Translations under genes and position numbers: made by a program
Notes under the pieces: generated by a model
What the model saw: only the letters and a program-made list of their open reading frames with translations
Told to the model about the DNA's origin: nothing
Database searches by the model: none
In this document: positions 46,428 to 56,163 of the stretch, in pieces
Layout of the letters: each line of letters opens with the position of its first letter
Numbering within the stretch: the stretch's first letter is position 1
Assembly (NCBI GenBank): GCA_964441285.1
Contig: CAYTUK010000002.1
Coordinates: 1-64,000 of the forward strand
Direction of reading: 5' to 3'
Source: S010-25 sp964441285
GTDB lineage: Bacteria; Pseudomonadota; Gammaproteobacteria; SZUA-229
DNA: 64,000 bases

Positions 46428-47789
46428 TCACTGGTGTGTACGCATTATCGAAGTGGTGTCAGTTGGCGGTGACATTAATGGATGGCTATCGCGAATACCG
46501 GGTGATTTCAATACTGGGAATTCAGACTGTACCGCCTTCAATAATCGGATTGCAGGGCTATTCATTAAAAGTTTTGCGGATGGGTATTTCCACAACAGCT
46601 TGTCAATGCTGTCATTGGGCTCGTACCAGGTATCACCGATACCATTATTATCACGGTCCCAGCCCATGTAATCACTCCAGTAATTGCCTCGACCATTATG
46701 CGACCATTCCTGGCGACGTCTACCCACGTACTTTACCTGGCGCCTGTTATGGATAAATTGATTGCCAAAAAAAGTGTTGTCCTCAGAACCAGCAGTCAGA
46801 TGAATGCCGATATCACTTTTTTCTAATTTATTATTGCTGATGGTATTAAACAGTGAGTTATAAACAAACAGGGCTTTGCCTTCGGCACCATCAATGGTTT
46901 GCTGTCCAGACGGATTAACCCCCTGGTTTACATTACTGAAGGTGTTACCAGAAATCGTTGAGTGCGTGATAAAATTCATCAACATGCCATAATTCTGGTC
47001 ATGGTCCGAACGGTTACCGATAATAGTGAGATATTTTGATTGCATCATTGCGTAGCCGGTACGTGTGTTATGCGTGTAGTTATTTTTAATGATATTGTTG
47101 TACGAATACATATAATGAATTCCGTAGCGCAGGTCATGCATTTCGTTATGGCGAAGAGTATTGCCATTGCTGGTCTGGATATAAATACCATCACGCGTAT
47201 GCCAAATTTCGTTATTGGCAATATCTGCGCCGTGATTACCAGAAAGGTGAATGCCATTGCCTCGATCCTGTGAACGTATCTTCAGGTTGCCCTCAACTTT
47301 ATTGCCTTCAACAGTGGCATCAGCACAACTGTCGAGATAAACCCCAAACGCATCACCGCGTAAATAATTGTTCTTGATCAGGACATGGGATGCCGACGAT
47401 CTCACATAGATACCCGCATCCATAGTGGTTAAATCATGTCCCCAGTTAATAATCCGGCAACCAGTTACGGTAACATTTTTTGCGGTAATGGTCAGCGTAT
47501 TTCCATGTCCACCGCCATCGAGAATAGCACCCGACGCACAGGCTAATGTAATGCTTTTATTAATGATGAAATTACCCGTATAGCGACCTTTTTGCAGCAA
47601 AATCTGCGCACCGTTCTGTCCCCGTTGTAGCGCCGCAGCAAATCCACCGACAGTCGTAGTGATGGACTTCGCCAGCACTGGCAAACTTATAAAAAATACG
47701 CTAATGACAAAAAAACCACCCAGCTGCTTTGCACATTGAATGATTCTATTATGGGTTTTATTACCGAAACGAATGAAAAGGCTACCCAT
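46428..47789 (-). CDS. nosD: Nitrous oxide reductase maturation protein NosD
   Basis: Periplasmic maturation factor for the CuZ centre of NosZ. The body is a right-handed beta-helix with repeated CASH-type strands (for example GNTLTITAKNVTVTGCRIINWG, GVYLDSCADATVEGNKVEGNL, GIYIQTSNGNTLRHNEMHDL) and a C-terminal YWSDYMGWDRDNNGIGDTWYEPND. From the ATG at 47789 a signal peptide (hydrophobic LGGFFVISVFFISLPVLA) follows, giving 453 aa. That ATG lies inside a palindromic repeat. No better internal start exists, and the frame stays open to a TTG at 47939 that has AGGTG upstream. The true start is therefore uncertain. Confidence 0.9.
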   Translation of the reverse strand: MGSLFIRFGNKTHNRIIQCAKQLGGFFVISVFFISLPVLAKSITTTVGGFAAALQRGQNGAQILLQKGRYTGNFIINKSITLACASGAILDGGGHGNTLTITAKNVTVTGCRIINWGHDLTTMDAGIYVRSSASHVLIKNNYLRGDAFGVYLDSCADATVEGNKVEGNLKIRSQDRGNGIHLSGNHGADIANNEIWHTRDGIYIQTSNGNTLRHNEMHDLRYGIHYMYSYNNIIKNNYTHNTRTGYAMMQSKYLTIIGNRSDHDQNYGMLMNFITHSTISGNTFSNVNQGVNPSGQQTIDGAEGKALFVYNSLFNTISNNKLEKSDIGIHLTAGSEDNTFFGNQFIHNRRQVKYVGRRRQEWSHNGRGNYWSDYMGWDRDNNGIGDTWYEPNDSIDKLLWKYPSAKLLMNSPAIRLLKAVQSEFPVLKSPGIRDSHPLMSPPTDTTSIMRTHQ

Positions 47790-47879
47790 GGTTAAAGACA
47801 CGCGGTGAATACGTCCATATAGACTCGGCACCTGCATCCCTGTGGCTGACGGTCTTGAACCATGGGTCGCCTTTTCATT
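47772..47879. repeat. Complete palindromic repeat element (copy A), MITE-like
   Basis: The 28-base arms at 47772-47799 and 47852-47879 are inverted copies agreeing at 26 of 28 positions (AATGAAAAGGC-ACCCATGG core). A 52-bp middle holds CGCGGTGAATACGTCC and CATCCCTGTGGCTGAC. Related copies lie at 3381-3420, 54966-55036 and 59512-59608. It carries no coding capacity of its own and overlaps the 5' end of nosD. Confidence 0.85.
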
Positions 47880-48053
47880 TGTACTGTTAGTAATTGTATA
47901 CAGCATGATGCATGACAGGGTAAGGAGAAACAGGAGCAATCTCCATTCACCTAAAAGTTTGTAGTAATCAAAAATAGCGCCCGTTTTTTATCCGCTAAGG
48001 AAATGCCCTGTCACCGAATACACACTCAGTAACAGGGCTAACAGCCCTTCTGG

Positions 48054-49970
48054 CTACGCTTTTTCTACCAGCATTCTGCCGCGCATTTCCATATGTAAAG
48101 CGTGACAGAACCACTGGCAGTAATACCAGTACACGCCCGGATTTTTAGCCGTAAAGGTAATCGATGCGGTTTCCTGCGGACTGATTTCCATCACTACACC
48201 ATGATCGGTTACGGTAAATCCATGCGTAACATCTTCCACCATATCCAGATTGGTAACCGCCACCGTTACTTCATTACCGGCCTTAACAGTAAACTGTTCC
48301 ATACCATATTGAGGTGCAATAGAAGTCATATAAACTCGAACCTTATTCCCATCACGGATTACCTTGTTATCTGTTTCCAGCGTTACGCCGTCTTTTTTAG
48401 CCTGGGCAACTGTTGCGGCAAAAAAACTGTCTTCTCGATCCCATATTTTTCTGGTTTTATTTTCCAGAACATTCCGATGCACGAGAATGCAGTCATGCGG
48501 TTCTGCAAAAGCCGGGCCATCATCAACTAGAATCATTTCACTGCCGGAAATATCAATCAACTGGTCATTTTCAGGGTGCAATGGACCCACGGATAAAAAT
48601 CGGTCTTTTGAAAATTTGCTAAGTGAAACCAGCCACTTACCATCCGCATCGCGGGTTTCACCCATTGAGGTGTGATCATGCCCCGGCTGAAACTGGACAT
48701 CCAGTTTTTGGCTAATGTAATTAACTTTCTTACCCTGATAAGCCTGAATGGCTTTTTCAATGTCCCACTTTACTATCTGGCTATCGATAAACAAGGTGGT
48801 GTAGGCATTACCACGTCCATCGTAAGCGGTATGCAGAGGCCCTAAGCCGAGTTCTGGTTCACCGACTACTGCATCACGCGGCTTAATTTTATCGTTAAAC
48901 AGATCATCCAGTTTTTTAATATCAACGATTGAAACCGTTGGGGAAAGTTTGCCCGCAATACAAAAATATTTACCATCAGGTGTCGTGTTTACCCCGTGAG
49001 GACTTTTTGGAATAGGAATGTATCGTGTCACTTTAGAACCATGACGACCATCAACCACAGGAACCTTCGAAGTGCCAATGGTGGTAAATTTTCCAGCTTT
49101 AACCGCTTTTTCAATACGGGGTAAATTGAATATAACGACCCAGTCACGCTCATTGCTGATCATTCCTGCCAGATTAGTGGCGTCTTCAGAGTTGTAGCAA
49201 GTGGTGGCAAAATATTTACCCTGGTAATCCGCATCGGCATTATCCAGATTACCATCAACAATAACCTGTGCGAAAACTTCCATTTTCTCTGCATCAATTA
49301 TATTGAACATAGTGAAATATTTAGCCGGGTCATTAATGTCCCTGCCATCATTAGGATGCGGAATACGAAATTCACTATTACAGAAAAAATATTTGGTATA
49401 AGGGACTTTTTGAACCCGTAAACCATGAATTGCCTGTGAGTTAGGCACGGTCAACATTTTATCGCATTTCATCACATCACAACGGATGCGCGCTACCCGT
49501 GAGTTGGCTTTATCATTGACAAAAATGTACTTGCCATCATAACGACCATCTTTCATCGACATATGTGGATGGTGTAAATCACCGTTAGGAAAATGCGCTG
49601 AGTCACCTTTTATGCGCTTACTCTCGTTGGTTAATCCCCAGCCTGTCGCCGAGTCAATATTAAAAACCGGAATACGCATAATCTCCCGCATGGAAGGCAC
49701 GCCCATAATACGAACTTCGCCAGACTGACCACCACTCCAGAAACCATAGTACTCATCCAGGTCACCTGGCTTCACATGCGTTTTACCAAATTCATCCTGT
49801 GCATCTTTAGCAGCTCGGGCAAAAGCATCCGGGGTCATCACTGTTGCTGCCAGACCGGCAACACCGGTTATCCCTGCAGCACCCACAGCACCTGCAGCGC
49901 CCAGAAATTTACGCCGACTTATTGCTGAAGAGGTATTCTCCTCGCCATGATTTTTTTCATTATCACTCAT
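48054..49970 (-). CDS. nosZ: Nitrous oxide reductase (TAT-exported, clade I type)
   Basis: Periplasmic copper enzyme reducing N2O to N2, 638 aa. A twin-arginine signal SRRKFLGAAGAVGAAG near residue 19 marks the TAT-dependent clade I form. The beta-propeller holds His residues for the CuZ cluster (including DLHHPHMS and VDGRHGS). The C-terminal cupredoxin carries the CuA ligands C618, W620, C622, H626 and M629 in CQWFCHALHMEM. AGGAG precedes the ATG. It lies 29 bp after nosR. Confidence 0.98.
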   Translation of the reverse strand: MSDNEKNHGEENTSSAISRRKFLGAAGAVGAAGITGVAGLAATVMTPDAFARAAKDAQDEFGKTHVKPGDLDEYYGFWSGGQSGEVRIMGVPSMREIMRIPVFNIDSATGWGLTNESKRIKGDSAHFPNGDLHHPHMSMKDGRYDGKYIFVNDKANSRVARIRCDVMKCDKMLTVPNSQAIHGLRVQKVPYTKYFFCNSEFRIPHPNDGRDINDPAKYFTMFNIIDAEKMEVFAQVIVDGNLDNADADYQGKYFATTCYNSEDATNLAGMISNERDWVVIFNLPRIEKAVKAGKFTTIGTSKVPVVDGRHGSKVTRYIPIPKSPHGVNTTPDGKYFCIAGKLSPTVSIVDIKKLDDLFNDKIKPRDAVVGEPELGLGPLHTAYDGRGNAYTTLFIDSQIVKWDIEKAIQAYQGKKVNYISQKLDVQFQPGHDHTSMGETRDADGKWLVSLSKFSKDRFLSVGPLHPENDQLIDISGSEMILVDDGPAFAEPHDCILVHRNVLENKTRKIWDREDSFFAATVAQAKKDGVTLETDNKVIRDGNKVRVYMTSIAPQYGMEQFTVKAGNEVTVAVTNLDMVEDVTHGFTVTDHGVVMEISPQETASITFTAKNPGVYWYYCQWFCHALHMEMRGRMLVEKA

Positions 49971-49999
49971 GATAGATCTCCTAAGGTTAAAGTTAAGTT

Positions 50000-52120
50000 T
50001 TAGCTGATACCCAGTTGGGTTACTGAAATTTTCGAAGGCTCAGGTCTGCCTTTTTTGCGCCGCTTATTCTTATTAACAAGAGGCGGACATTTTTTCTCAT
50101 CGTGATAGGTCATCTGACAATCCAGGCAGTGGTGGCACTCATTAGCATTAATCTTGCCATCAGGATGAATCGCCTGAATCTCACATTCCACCGCACACAG
50201 CTGACAGGGTTGGCCACATTCTTTGCGTCGTTTAAGCCAGTCAAACAAACGCAGCTTGGTTGGGATCGCCAGTGCAGCACCCAGAGGGCAAATATAGCGA
50301 CAATAAACTTTACGGGTAAAGATCGAAATAAAGAGAAGCGTTATCGCATAGGCTACGAACCACCATTCCCGCTGGAAGAACAGCATAATGGTGGTCTTGA
50401 AAGGTTCCACTTCTGCAGCTTTCTCCGCCATGCTGACAGATTGTAACGAGAGGCCAAAAAGTGCTAGCAAAATAATATATTTCACCGCCCAAAGTCGCTC
50501 ATGGACGGCAAAAGGTAATTCATACTGTTTAACTTTAAATTTGCGTGCCAGCTCATTGATCAGCTCCTGTAACGCGCCGAACGGACAGAGCCAGCCGCAG
50601 AAAACGCCGCGCCCCCAAAGTAAAATAGTCGCAGCGGTAAACCCCCAGAGCATAAAGATAACCGGATCCATCAGGAAAACATCCCAACGAAACTTACCCA
50701 TTAGTGCATGAGTAAAAGTAAAGACATTTTCCACAGAGAGCTGACCTAATGAGTACCAGCCAATATAAAACAGGGTATAGATCAGATACCCTCGACGTAA
50801 ATTATGTAACAGGCGAGGACGGCGCACCAGCAGGTCCTGCATAAAGATAATAGCCATCAACAAGACCAGACTGAAAGCAACAATAGCAACCTGAAAAATA
50901 CGCGCCTGCCAGATTTTAGCCCACACTGGTAACGGCTTCACAACAACAGGAGCGGGTGGCCGAGTAATGTATTTTTCGGGAATCTGGTAACTCGCACTGA
51001 ACGTGTGGAAAACACTATCCAGTGGACCCGTCGCGCGTTTCACCAGCAGCTGTAGATGCCACATGGCACCTGGATCGAAGTCATAGTGCTGACGAATAAT
51101 GAAGATAGCCATTTCATCAAAATCGGGATGTCCTTTGGCATAAATATCAGATAACCGATAGTAATCCAGATCCCGGAAATTAATACCGATCATACCCTGA
51201 CTTACCTTAACGCGATCAAAAATGCCGCCCCGGACATAACCTGAACCTTTAAAAGAATACATGCCGCGACCCATAATCGCCACAGCCTGTTCACCGGGTT
51301 TTAATTTTTTCAGTAACCATTGAAACTGTTCTTTACCCAACAGGTTCTGACCAATGGTTGGTGCATCCAGATAGGTATAATACAGATCAATAAAAGTATC
51401 CTGCTTTTCACCGGGTGTTGCTGTATCCACATTTTGTGCAGCCGTTCCTTTGAAACCATCATCCACCTGTGCACGCGTTAGATGCAGGCGGCGAATAGAA
51501 CCATCACCGGTAAGCGCTTGCCAGTCTTCGGGCTTAAACAACTTCATTTTGACAAGTGCGTGCGGCATGGACTCTGCTGCTGTTTTTTTCAGAATACCGA
51601 CTTCTTCGGCCACTTTTTTGGCCGCATGCATAATGGACTGGTTCACCACCATTGACGTGACCGTGGCACTGCTTATGCCATCAACGGTATTTTTTCCGGT
51701 ACCCACTTCAACATGTTCGGCAACCGATTTGGTCACATATTGATGTGCAAAGTCATACAGTTTCTGCACCGGGATTCCCACCAGTAAAATGGGTTCATGC
51801 TGCTCGACCACCCAGGCATCTTTAATAAAACCTTTGGCATCAATCGTAACCAGTGTATTAACAGGCTGACCTGAATAAGCGGGAATATCAACTTGTTGTG
51901 CGGTTTGAAAGCTGTAACCAACTATCTTTTTCCCTGCATAAACAGTTGCTATTTCTAATTTTTTATCCTCATTGGTTACGCGATCTGCACCTGGAAAAAG
52001 TTTCATGACATGCGTTTTCCAGGTGACAGGCAGCGGCTTCAGTGCTGCGTTCGAAAGGGACGAGAACACGATCACACAAAACAAAAGAACAACACTGGAA
52101 GGGTGAAACCTGAATAACAT
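50000..52120 (-). CDS. nosR: Nos regulator / electron-transfer protein NosR
   Basis: Membrane flavin and iron-sulfur protein needed for nosZ expression and electron supply, 706 aa. A signal-like N-terminus is followed by a periplasmic FMN-binding domain (about 80-400) with the SSATVT flavin-attachment region near 150. A membrane domain (about 410-620) has two cysteine motifs (CGWLCPFGALQE and CRYICPLGAALAIP). A C-terminal ferredoxin part (CGQPCQLCAVEC, CHHCLDCQMTYHDEKKCPP) closes it. First gene of the nos operon, behind an FNR/DNR-type box. Confidence 0.97.
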   Translation of the reverse strand: MLFRFHPSSVVLLFCVIVFSSLSNAALKPLPVTWKTHVMKLFPGADRVTNEDKKLEIATVYAGKKIVGYSFQTAQQVDIPAYSGQPVNTLVTIDAKGFIKDAWVVEQHEPILLVGIPVQKLYDFAHQYVTKSVAEHVEVGTGKNTVDGISSATVTSMVVNQSIMHAAKKVAEEVGILKKTAAESMPHALVKMKLFKPEDWQALTGDGSIRRLHLTRAQVDDGFKGTAAQNVDTATPGEKQDTFIDLYYTYLDAPTIGQNLLGKEQFQWLLKKLKPGEQAVAIMGRGMYSFKGSGYVRGGIFDRVKVSQGMIGINFRDLDYYRLSDIYAKGHPDFDEMAIFIIRQHYDFDPGAMWHLQLLVKRATGPLDSVFHTFSASYQIPEKYITRPPAPVVVKPLPVWAKIWQARIFQVAIVAFSLVLLMAIIFMQDLLVRRPRLLHNLRRGYLIYTLFYIGWYSLGQLSVENVFTFTHALMGKFRWDVFLMDPVIFMLWGFTAATILLWGRGVFCGWLCPFGALQELINELARKFKVKQYELPFAVHERLWAVKYIILLALFGLSLQSVSMAEKAAEVEPFKTTIMLFFQREWWFVAYAITLLFISIFTRKVYCRYICPLGAALAIPTKLRLFDWLKRRKECGQPCQLCAVECEIQAIHPDGKINANECHHCLDCQMTYHDEKKCPPLVNKNKRRKKGRPEPSKISVTQLGIS

Positions 52121-52187
52121 AAAATAGCCATAAATTTTTATTGAACTAATTGCGGGTTAATTTACCCTTATAGGACATCATCAATCC

Positions 52188-52201
52188 TTGACATAAATCA
52201 A
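52188..52201 (-). promoter_or_regulatory. FNR/DNR-type binding site upstream of nosR
   Basis: TTGAC-ATAA-ATCAA (minus strand TTGATTTATGTCAA) matches the TTGAT-N4-ATCAA consensus of FNR/DNR/NNR regulators at 9 of 10 defined positions. It is centred about 74 bp before the nosR start, consistent with induction under low oxygen or nitric oxide. Confidence 0.8.
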
Positions 52202-52303
52202 TACGCTATAAAAATTATGGTTAAGTCTGATAAAGCGAAGCACCGTATACAATACTCAGCTTAAAAATACTTAAGTTCTGCTCAGCATGCACACCGAACG
52301 GAC

Positions 52304-52882
52304 TTAATTTGATTTTTTAACAAATTTGGCCAGAATAACAATCTGTTGCCCATTCACCTTGCCTTCGATGTGTTCCGAGTTATCCGCCACCAGTGAGATG
52401 CCACGCACTGCAGTGCCGCGTTTAGCGGTAAAATTTGCCCCTTTCACATTCAGATCCTTGATCAGAGTCACCGTATCACCCGACTCAAGCATGGCACCGT
52501 TGCTGTCCTTATGTTTGACTTCATGGTCATCACTGCCAGCATTATCTGCCTGCGCCCAACTTAAGGTTGTATCATCCAGATAGAGCATATCAAGTAAATC
52601 CTGTGGCCAGCCTTCAGCGCGTAATCGATTAAGCATTCGCCACACCATAACCTGCACCGCAGGTATCTGACTCCACATGCTGTCGTTAAGACAGCGCCAG
52701 TGGTTAATCTCAAGGTTCGCGGAATTGTCTACCTGATCTTTACAGGTAACACAGAGTAATACGCATTGCTCAGCACTGCCGTCAGAGTCGGGTGGGATTT
52801 CATAAACACTGAGATTTTCTATTGCGCTGCACAGTTCACATGTTGAATTACTGCGTATTTGTAATGTTTGGTCTGGGTTCAT
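52304..52882 (-). CDS. PhnA/YjdM-like zinc ribbon protein
   Basis: 192 aa. An N-terminal zinc-ribbon-like part has the pairs CELC and CVTC (about residues 15-50). The C-terminal PhnA domain (about 120-190) has KHKDSNGAMLESGDTVTLIKDLNVKGANFTAKRGTAVRGISLV and ends HIEGKVNGQQIVILAKFVKK, all family hallmarks. Despite the old name, a role in phosphonate use is not established. It is 64 bp downstream of the ABC-F gene. Confidence 0.88.
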   Translation of the reverse strand: MNPDQTLQIRSNSTCELCSAIENLSVYEIPPDSDGSAEQCVLLCVTCKDQVDNSANLEINHWRCLNDSMWSQIPAVQVMVWRMLNRLRAEGWPQDLLDMLYLDDTTLSWAQADNAGSDDHEVKHKDSNGAMLESGDTVTLIKDLNVKGANFTAKRGTAVRGISLVADNSEHIEGKVNGQQIVILAKFVKKSN

Positions 52883-52946
52883 AATGTATAGTTTATCGCT
52901 TATTAAAGCAAAAAAGATGTCTGTGTTATGTCCTGTTTTTTATTAA

Positions 52947-54893
52947 TTAATCCGGCGTAGAATTGACTGAGTTTTCCAGTTCTTCGCTATATTGTAACCA
53001 GTTGTTTTCTGCGACCTCATGTAATTTATCAAGCTCCGACTTTTGCTGGAGGATTTTCTGTAGTGACGTTTTATTATTTTCTATATAGATATTAGAATCG
53101 AGTAACTGATTTTCCAGCTCCATTCTCTCCGTCTGTAGCGCTTCCATCTGCTGCTCTGCCTGGATGATCTTTTTACGTAACGGCTGAAGTCTCTTCCTGC
53201 TTTCAGCCTCCAGACGTTTACGATTTTTCTTATCACTGGCTTTTGTGGCGCCGATTAGTTTCACGTTTGCCGACTCTACCCCGAGTGTTGAAGTGGCATT
53301 ATCAGCGGCAATAGCCGGCTGTTTATTTTGTTCCTGTAACCACTGTGGATATTCTTCCAGACCGAGCGGAAACACATCAACCGTTTTATCATGTACCAAC
53401 AATAACTGGTCACAGGTGACACGTAGTAGATGACGATCATGAGAAACAATCACCATTGCTCCAGAAAAATCCTGTAATGCCTGTGCCAGTGCCTGACGCA
53501 TTTCGAGATCAAGGTGGTTAGTGGGTTCATCCAGCAGCAACAGGTTAGGGCGCTGATAAACGATCAGGGCAAGTACTAGCCGGGATTTCTCACCGCCAGA
53601 AAAGGGGGCAATCGGACTGAGAGCCATGTCGTTGGAAAAACCAAAGCCACCCAAAAATTGCCTTAAATCAGAGTCACGCGCTTTGGGGTCAAGCTGACGC
53701 AGGTGTTCAACCGGCGTATGTTCGAGCTGAAGTTGTTCGAGCTGATGCTGGGCAAAGTAACCGAAGCGGGTTTCCTTACTCAGCTGTCTTTCACCACACT
53801 GGATAGACAACGTGTTGGCTAATACTTTAATGAGTGTAGACTTACCCGCGCCGTTTGGCCCCAGCAAGCCTATGCGATCACCCGGACGCAGTGTCAAGTT
53901 GATGCCATGCAGAATTTGTGTCTGGTCATAACCGGCGGCTACCTGCTCCAGGCGGAGCAGAGTATCCGGCGTTTTCTCTGCTTCCAACAGGGAAAAGTGA
54001 AACGGTGAGTCCACATGCGCGGGCGCAATCTCTTCCATTCGCTGTAGCGCTTTGAGCCGACTTTGTGCCTGACGGGCTTTGGTGGCCTGAGCGCGAAAGC
54101 GATTAATATAGCACTGTATATGCTCACGCTCACGCTGTTGCTTAAGATATTGTGACTGCTGGTTAGCCAGACGTTCAGCACGAATGCGTTCAAAAGCAGA
54201 ATAATTACCGCTATAAAGTGTAATCCGCTGATTTTCAACCTGAGCAATGTGGCTACAGACGGCATCGAGAAAATCACGATCATGAGAAATGGTTAACAGG
54301 GTACCACGATAGGCTTTAAGCCAGCTTTCCAGCCAGATAACCGTTTCCAGATCAAGGTGATTGGTGGGCTCATCCAGCAACAGCAGGTCGGAACGACACA
54401 TCAAGGCTTTTGCCAGGCTTAAACGCATGCGCCAGCCACCAGAAAACGCATGTATTGCCCGGCTCTCATCACCTGGTTTGAACCCCAGGCCAAACAATAA
54501 CTGACCGGCGCGGCTACGTGCACTGTAACCACCAATATTTTCATACTGGCTATGCAACTCAGCCTGCAATATTCCATCTTCTTTTGCTTCAGCTATTTTT
54601 AATGCTGCTTCAATTTCACGTAGCTCTTTATCCCCATCTAAAATAAATTCAATGACTGCCTGGCTGGTGGTATCGGATTCCTGAGCAACGTGTGCAATAA
54701 CCCAGTTTTTCGGGTAAGAATAATCCCCACTATCGGCATGTAACTGATTAAGAATTAGTGCAAATAAGCTCGACTTACCGCAACCATTCGCCCCGGTCAA
54801 ACCAACTTTCCAGGCAGGATAAACCTGAAAACTGGCTTCTTTAAACAGGAGTTTGAGGCCGCGACGCAGACTAAGAGAATCAAATTGCAACAT
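52947..54893 (-). CDS. yheS: ABC-F family ATPase (YheS-like)
   Basis: Soluble protein of 648 aa with two ABC ATPase domains and no membrane segments, as expected of ribosome-associated ABC-F proteins. Domain 1 has Walker A GANGCGKSS, signature FSGGWRMRLSLAKAL and Walker B LLLLDEPTNHLD. Domain 2 has GPNGAGKST, FSGGEKSRLVLAL and the same LLLLDEPTNHLD. Between them lies the charged linker (RIRAERLANQQSQYLKQQREREHIQCYINRF). A long C-terminal coiled coil (about 550-640) follows. The overall order and length match YheS rather than Uup or EttA. Confidence 0.9.
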   Translation of the reverse strand: MLQFDSLSLRRGLKLLFKEASFQVYPAWKVGLTGANGCGKSSLFALILNQLHADSGDYSYPKNWVIAHVAQESDTTSQAVIEFILDGDKELREIEAALKIAEAKEDGILQAELHSQYENIGGYSARSRAGQLLFGLGFKPGDESRAIHAFSGGWRMRLSLAKALMCRSDLLLLDEPTNHLDLETVIWLESWLKAYRGTLLTISHDRDFLDAVCSHIAQVENQRITLYSGNYSAFERIRAERLANQQSQYLKQQREREHIQCYINRFRAQATKARQAQSRLKALQRMEEIAPAHVDSPFHFSLLEAEKTPDTLLRLEQVAAGYDQTQILHGINLTLRPGDRIGLLGPNGAGKSTLIKVLANTLSIQCGERQLSKETRFGYFAQHQLEQLQLEHTPVEHLRQLDPKARDSDLRQFLGGFGFSNDMALSPIAPFSGGEKSRLVLALIVYQRPNLLLLDEPTNHLDLEMRQALAQALQDFSGAMVIVSHDRHLLRVTCDQLLLVHDKTVDVFPLGLEEYPQWLQEQNKQPAIAADNATSTLGVESANVKLIGATKASDKKNRKRLEAESRKRLQPLRKKIIQAEQQMEALQTERMELENQLLDSNIYIENNKTSLQKILQQKSELDKLHEVAENNWLQYSEELENSVNSTPD

Positions 54894-54965
54894 GGTTCTA
54901 TTTTAACTCGGATATTTCATAAGCATACAGAATTTTGGGGAAAGTATAACCTGATGACTGAAACG

Positions 54966-55036
54966 GATGAAAAGGAGACTGATGATTCAAGGCATGCTGT
55001 CAATACATCGCTGTACACTCGACACTGGCAGCACCA
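54966..55036. repeat. Diverged palindromic repeat (copy C)
   Basis: GATGAAAAGGAGACTGATGATTCAAG followed by GTCAATACATCGCTGTACACTCGACACTGGCAGC parallels one arm and the middle of copy A (GTGAATACGTCCATATAGACTCGGCACC). The second arm is not recognisable. Confidence 0.6.
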
Positions 55037-55042
55037 GGGAAT

Positions 55043-55076
55043 AAAAAAGCCCGACTAAACTACCGTCAGGCTTTTT
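55043..55076 (-). terminator. Rho-independent terminator (bidirectional form)
   Basis: Minus strand AAAAAGCCTGAC - GGTAGTTTA - GTCGGGCTTTTTT: a 7-bp stem (one G-T type mismatch) flanked by A- and T-runs. It lies about 40 bp after the beta-barrel gene. Confidence 0.85.
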
Positions 55077-55116
55077 CCACAGGCTAAATCAGTTCTGCCC
55101 TAGAATGCTATCTATC

Positions 55117-55869
55117 CTAAAATTTTAAATAGCCACCAACAAAGGGACCGGCAAAAGTTACATTTGCATTGGTACTGTCAATATCGTTGAGCTTAAAATT
55201 CTGACGGCGATAACCTGCTTCAAAACCAACAAAGGCACTGGTCGTGTAGGCAATTTTTGCTGTCATATCCGATATCGAGTTGCCTGAATACGCAACATAG
55301 CTAATATCCGCGCTAATTTTCAGGCCAGGCCAGGGAGAGGCACCTACCAGTGCATACAACATGGGAAAAACCTGGCGAATAGAATTTGAAGTTGAAATAC
55401 CCGTAGAGCTGGTAAAGATGTAGCTAAGATCAATCTTGCGAATATTCAAACCAAGATCAAGATCAACGACGTTATCCATAAGCTGATAGTAGGCGATAAC
55501 ATCCAGGGTTTTTATCTGGACATTACTGACAACATCATTACTGAAGGTCAGGTTATTAAACTTAAAGATTGTTGTGCCACTGCCAGAGTGGTCTAATTTG
55601 GTATACATAACGCGAATATTAGGTACCAGTGGTATCGCGTGTTTAATATCCGCAAATAGATAACCCTGTGATTTTTTGTTCAAAAACAGGTTATCTCTCA
55701 AATCAACATTCGTGGCATCGACCGTTCGCCGGATTGAACCAGAAGGCGTTTCGCTCCAGATACCACCGCCCGCGGTAAAGGATAGAAAGTCTGCACTGGC
55801 AACGGCAGGTAACATTAATAAAACTGACGCACAAATGAGGACTTTACATTGAATAGATTTTAATCGCAT
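55117..55869 (-). CDS. Outer-membrane beta-barrel protein (TIGR04219-like)
   Basis: 250 aa from the ATG at 55869, which has AGGCGAG upstream. A clear Sec signal peptide (VLICASVLLMLPAVASA) is followed by a mature protein made of alternating amphipathic strands, starting DFLSFTAGGGIWSETPSGSIRR and ending with an aromatic residue (VGGYLKF), the usual signal for outer-membrane insertion. The pattern matches the TIGR04219 family, whose function is unknown. Confidence 0.8.
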   Translation of the reverse strand: MRLKSIQCKVLICASVLLMLPAVASADFLSFTAGGGIWSETPSGSIRRTVDATNVDLRDNLFLNKKSQGYLFADIKHAIPLVPNIRVMYTKLDHSGSGTTIFKFNNLTFSNDVVSNVQIKTLDVIAYYQLMDNVVDLDLGLNIRKIDLSYIFTSSTGISTSNSIRQVFPMLYALVGASPWPGLKISADISYVAYSGNSISDMTAKIAYTTSAFVGFEAGYRRQNFKLNDIDSTNANVTFAGPFVGGYLKF

Positions 55870-56163
55870 GGAGAACTCGCCTGATGTTGATAAGTAGTGA
55901 TAAGTAGTAATTTGCAAGTATAGGTGACTAACCGGCTATTTTCCGTTTAACAGAAAGATTTACTTTAATTTAAACTCGCTTAAACAGTCAGACGGTATCG
56001 TATATAAGCAGGCCTGTGTTAAGGCTCCGTTAATATGCAATTAAAACCAGGGTTATCACTTTATAAGCGGGCATCGTCATACCTATATTGGCATCAATAT
56101 AGATAGAATGAATTTCTCAAATACTAGCACTCCATATTCGTACCGGTTGCATTCTTACCAGTG
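55870..56163. other. Intergenic region without recognised features
   Basis: About 294 bp between the lipoprotein and the beta-barrel genes. No promoter, repeat or RNA could be supported by eye. Confidence 0.4.

Noticed and set aside
51450..51743. 97-codon plus-strand frame opposite nosR
   Set aside because: Antisense shadow of an intact nosR without start signal or domain.
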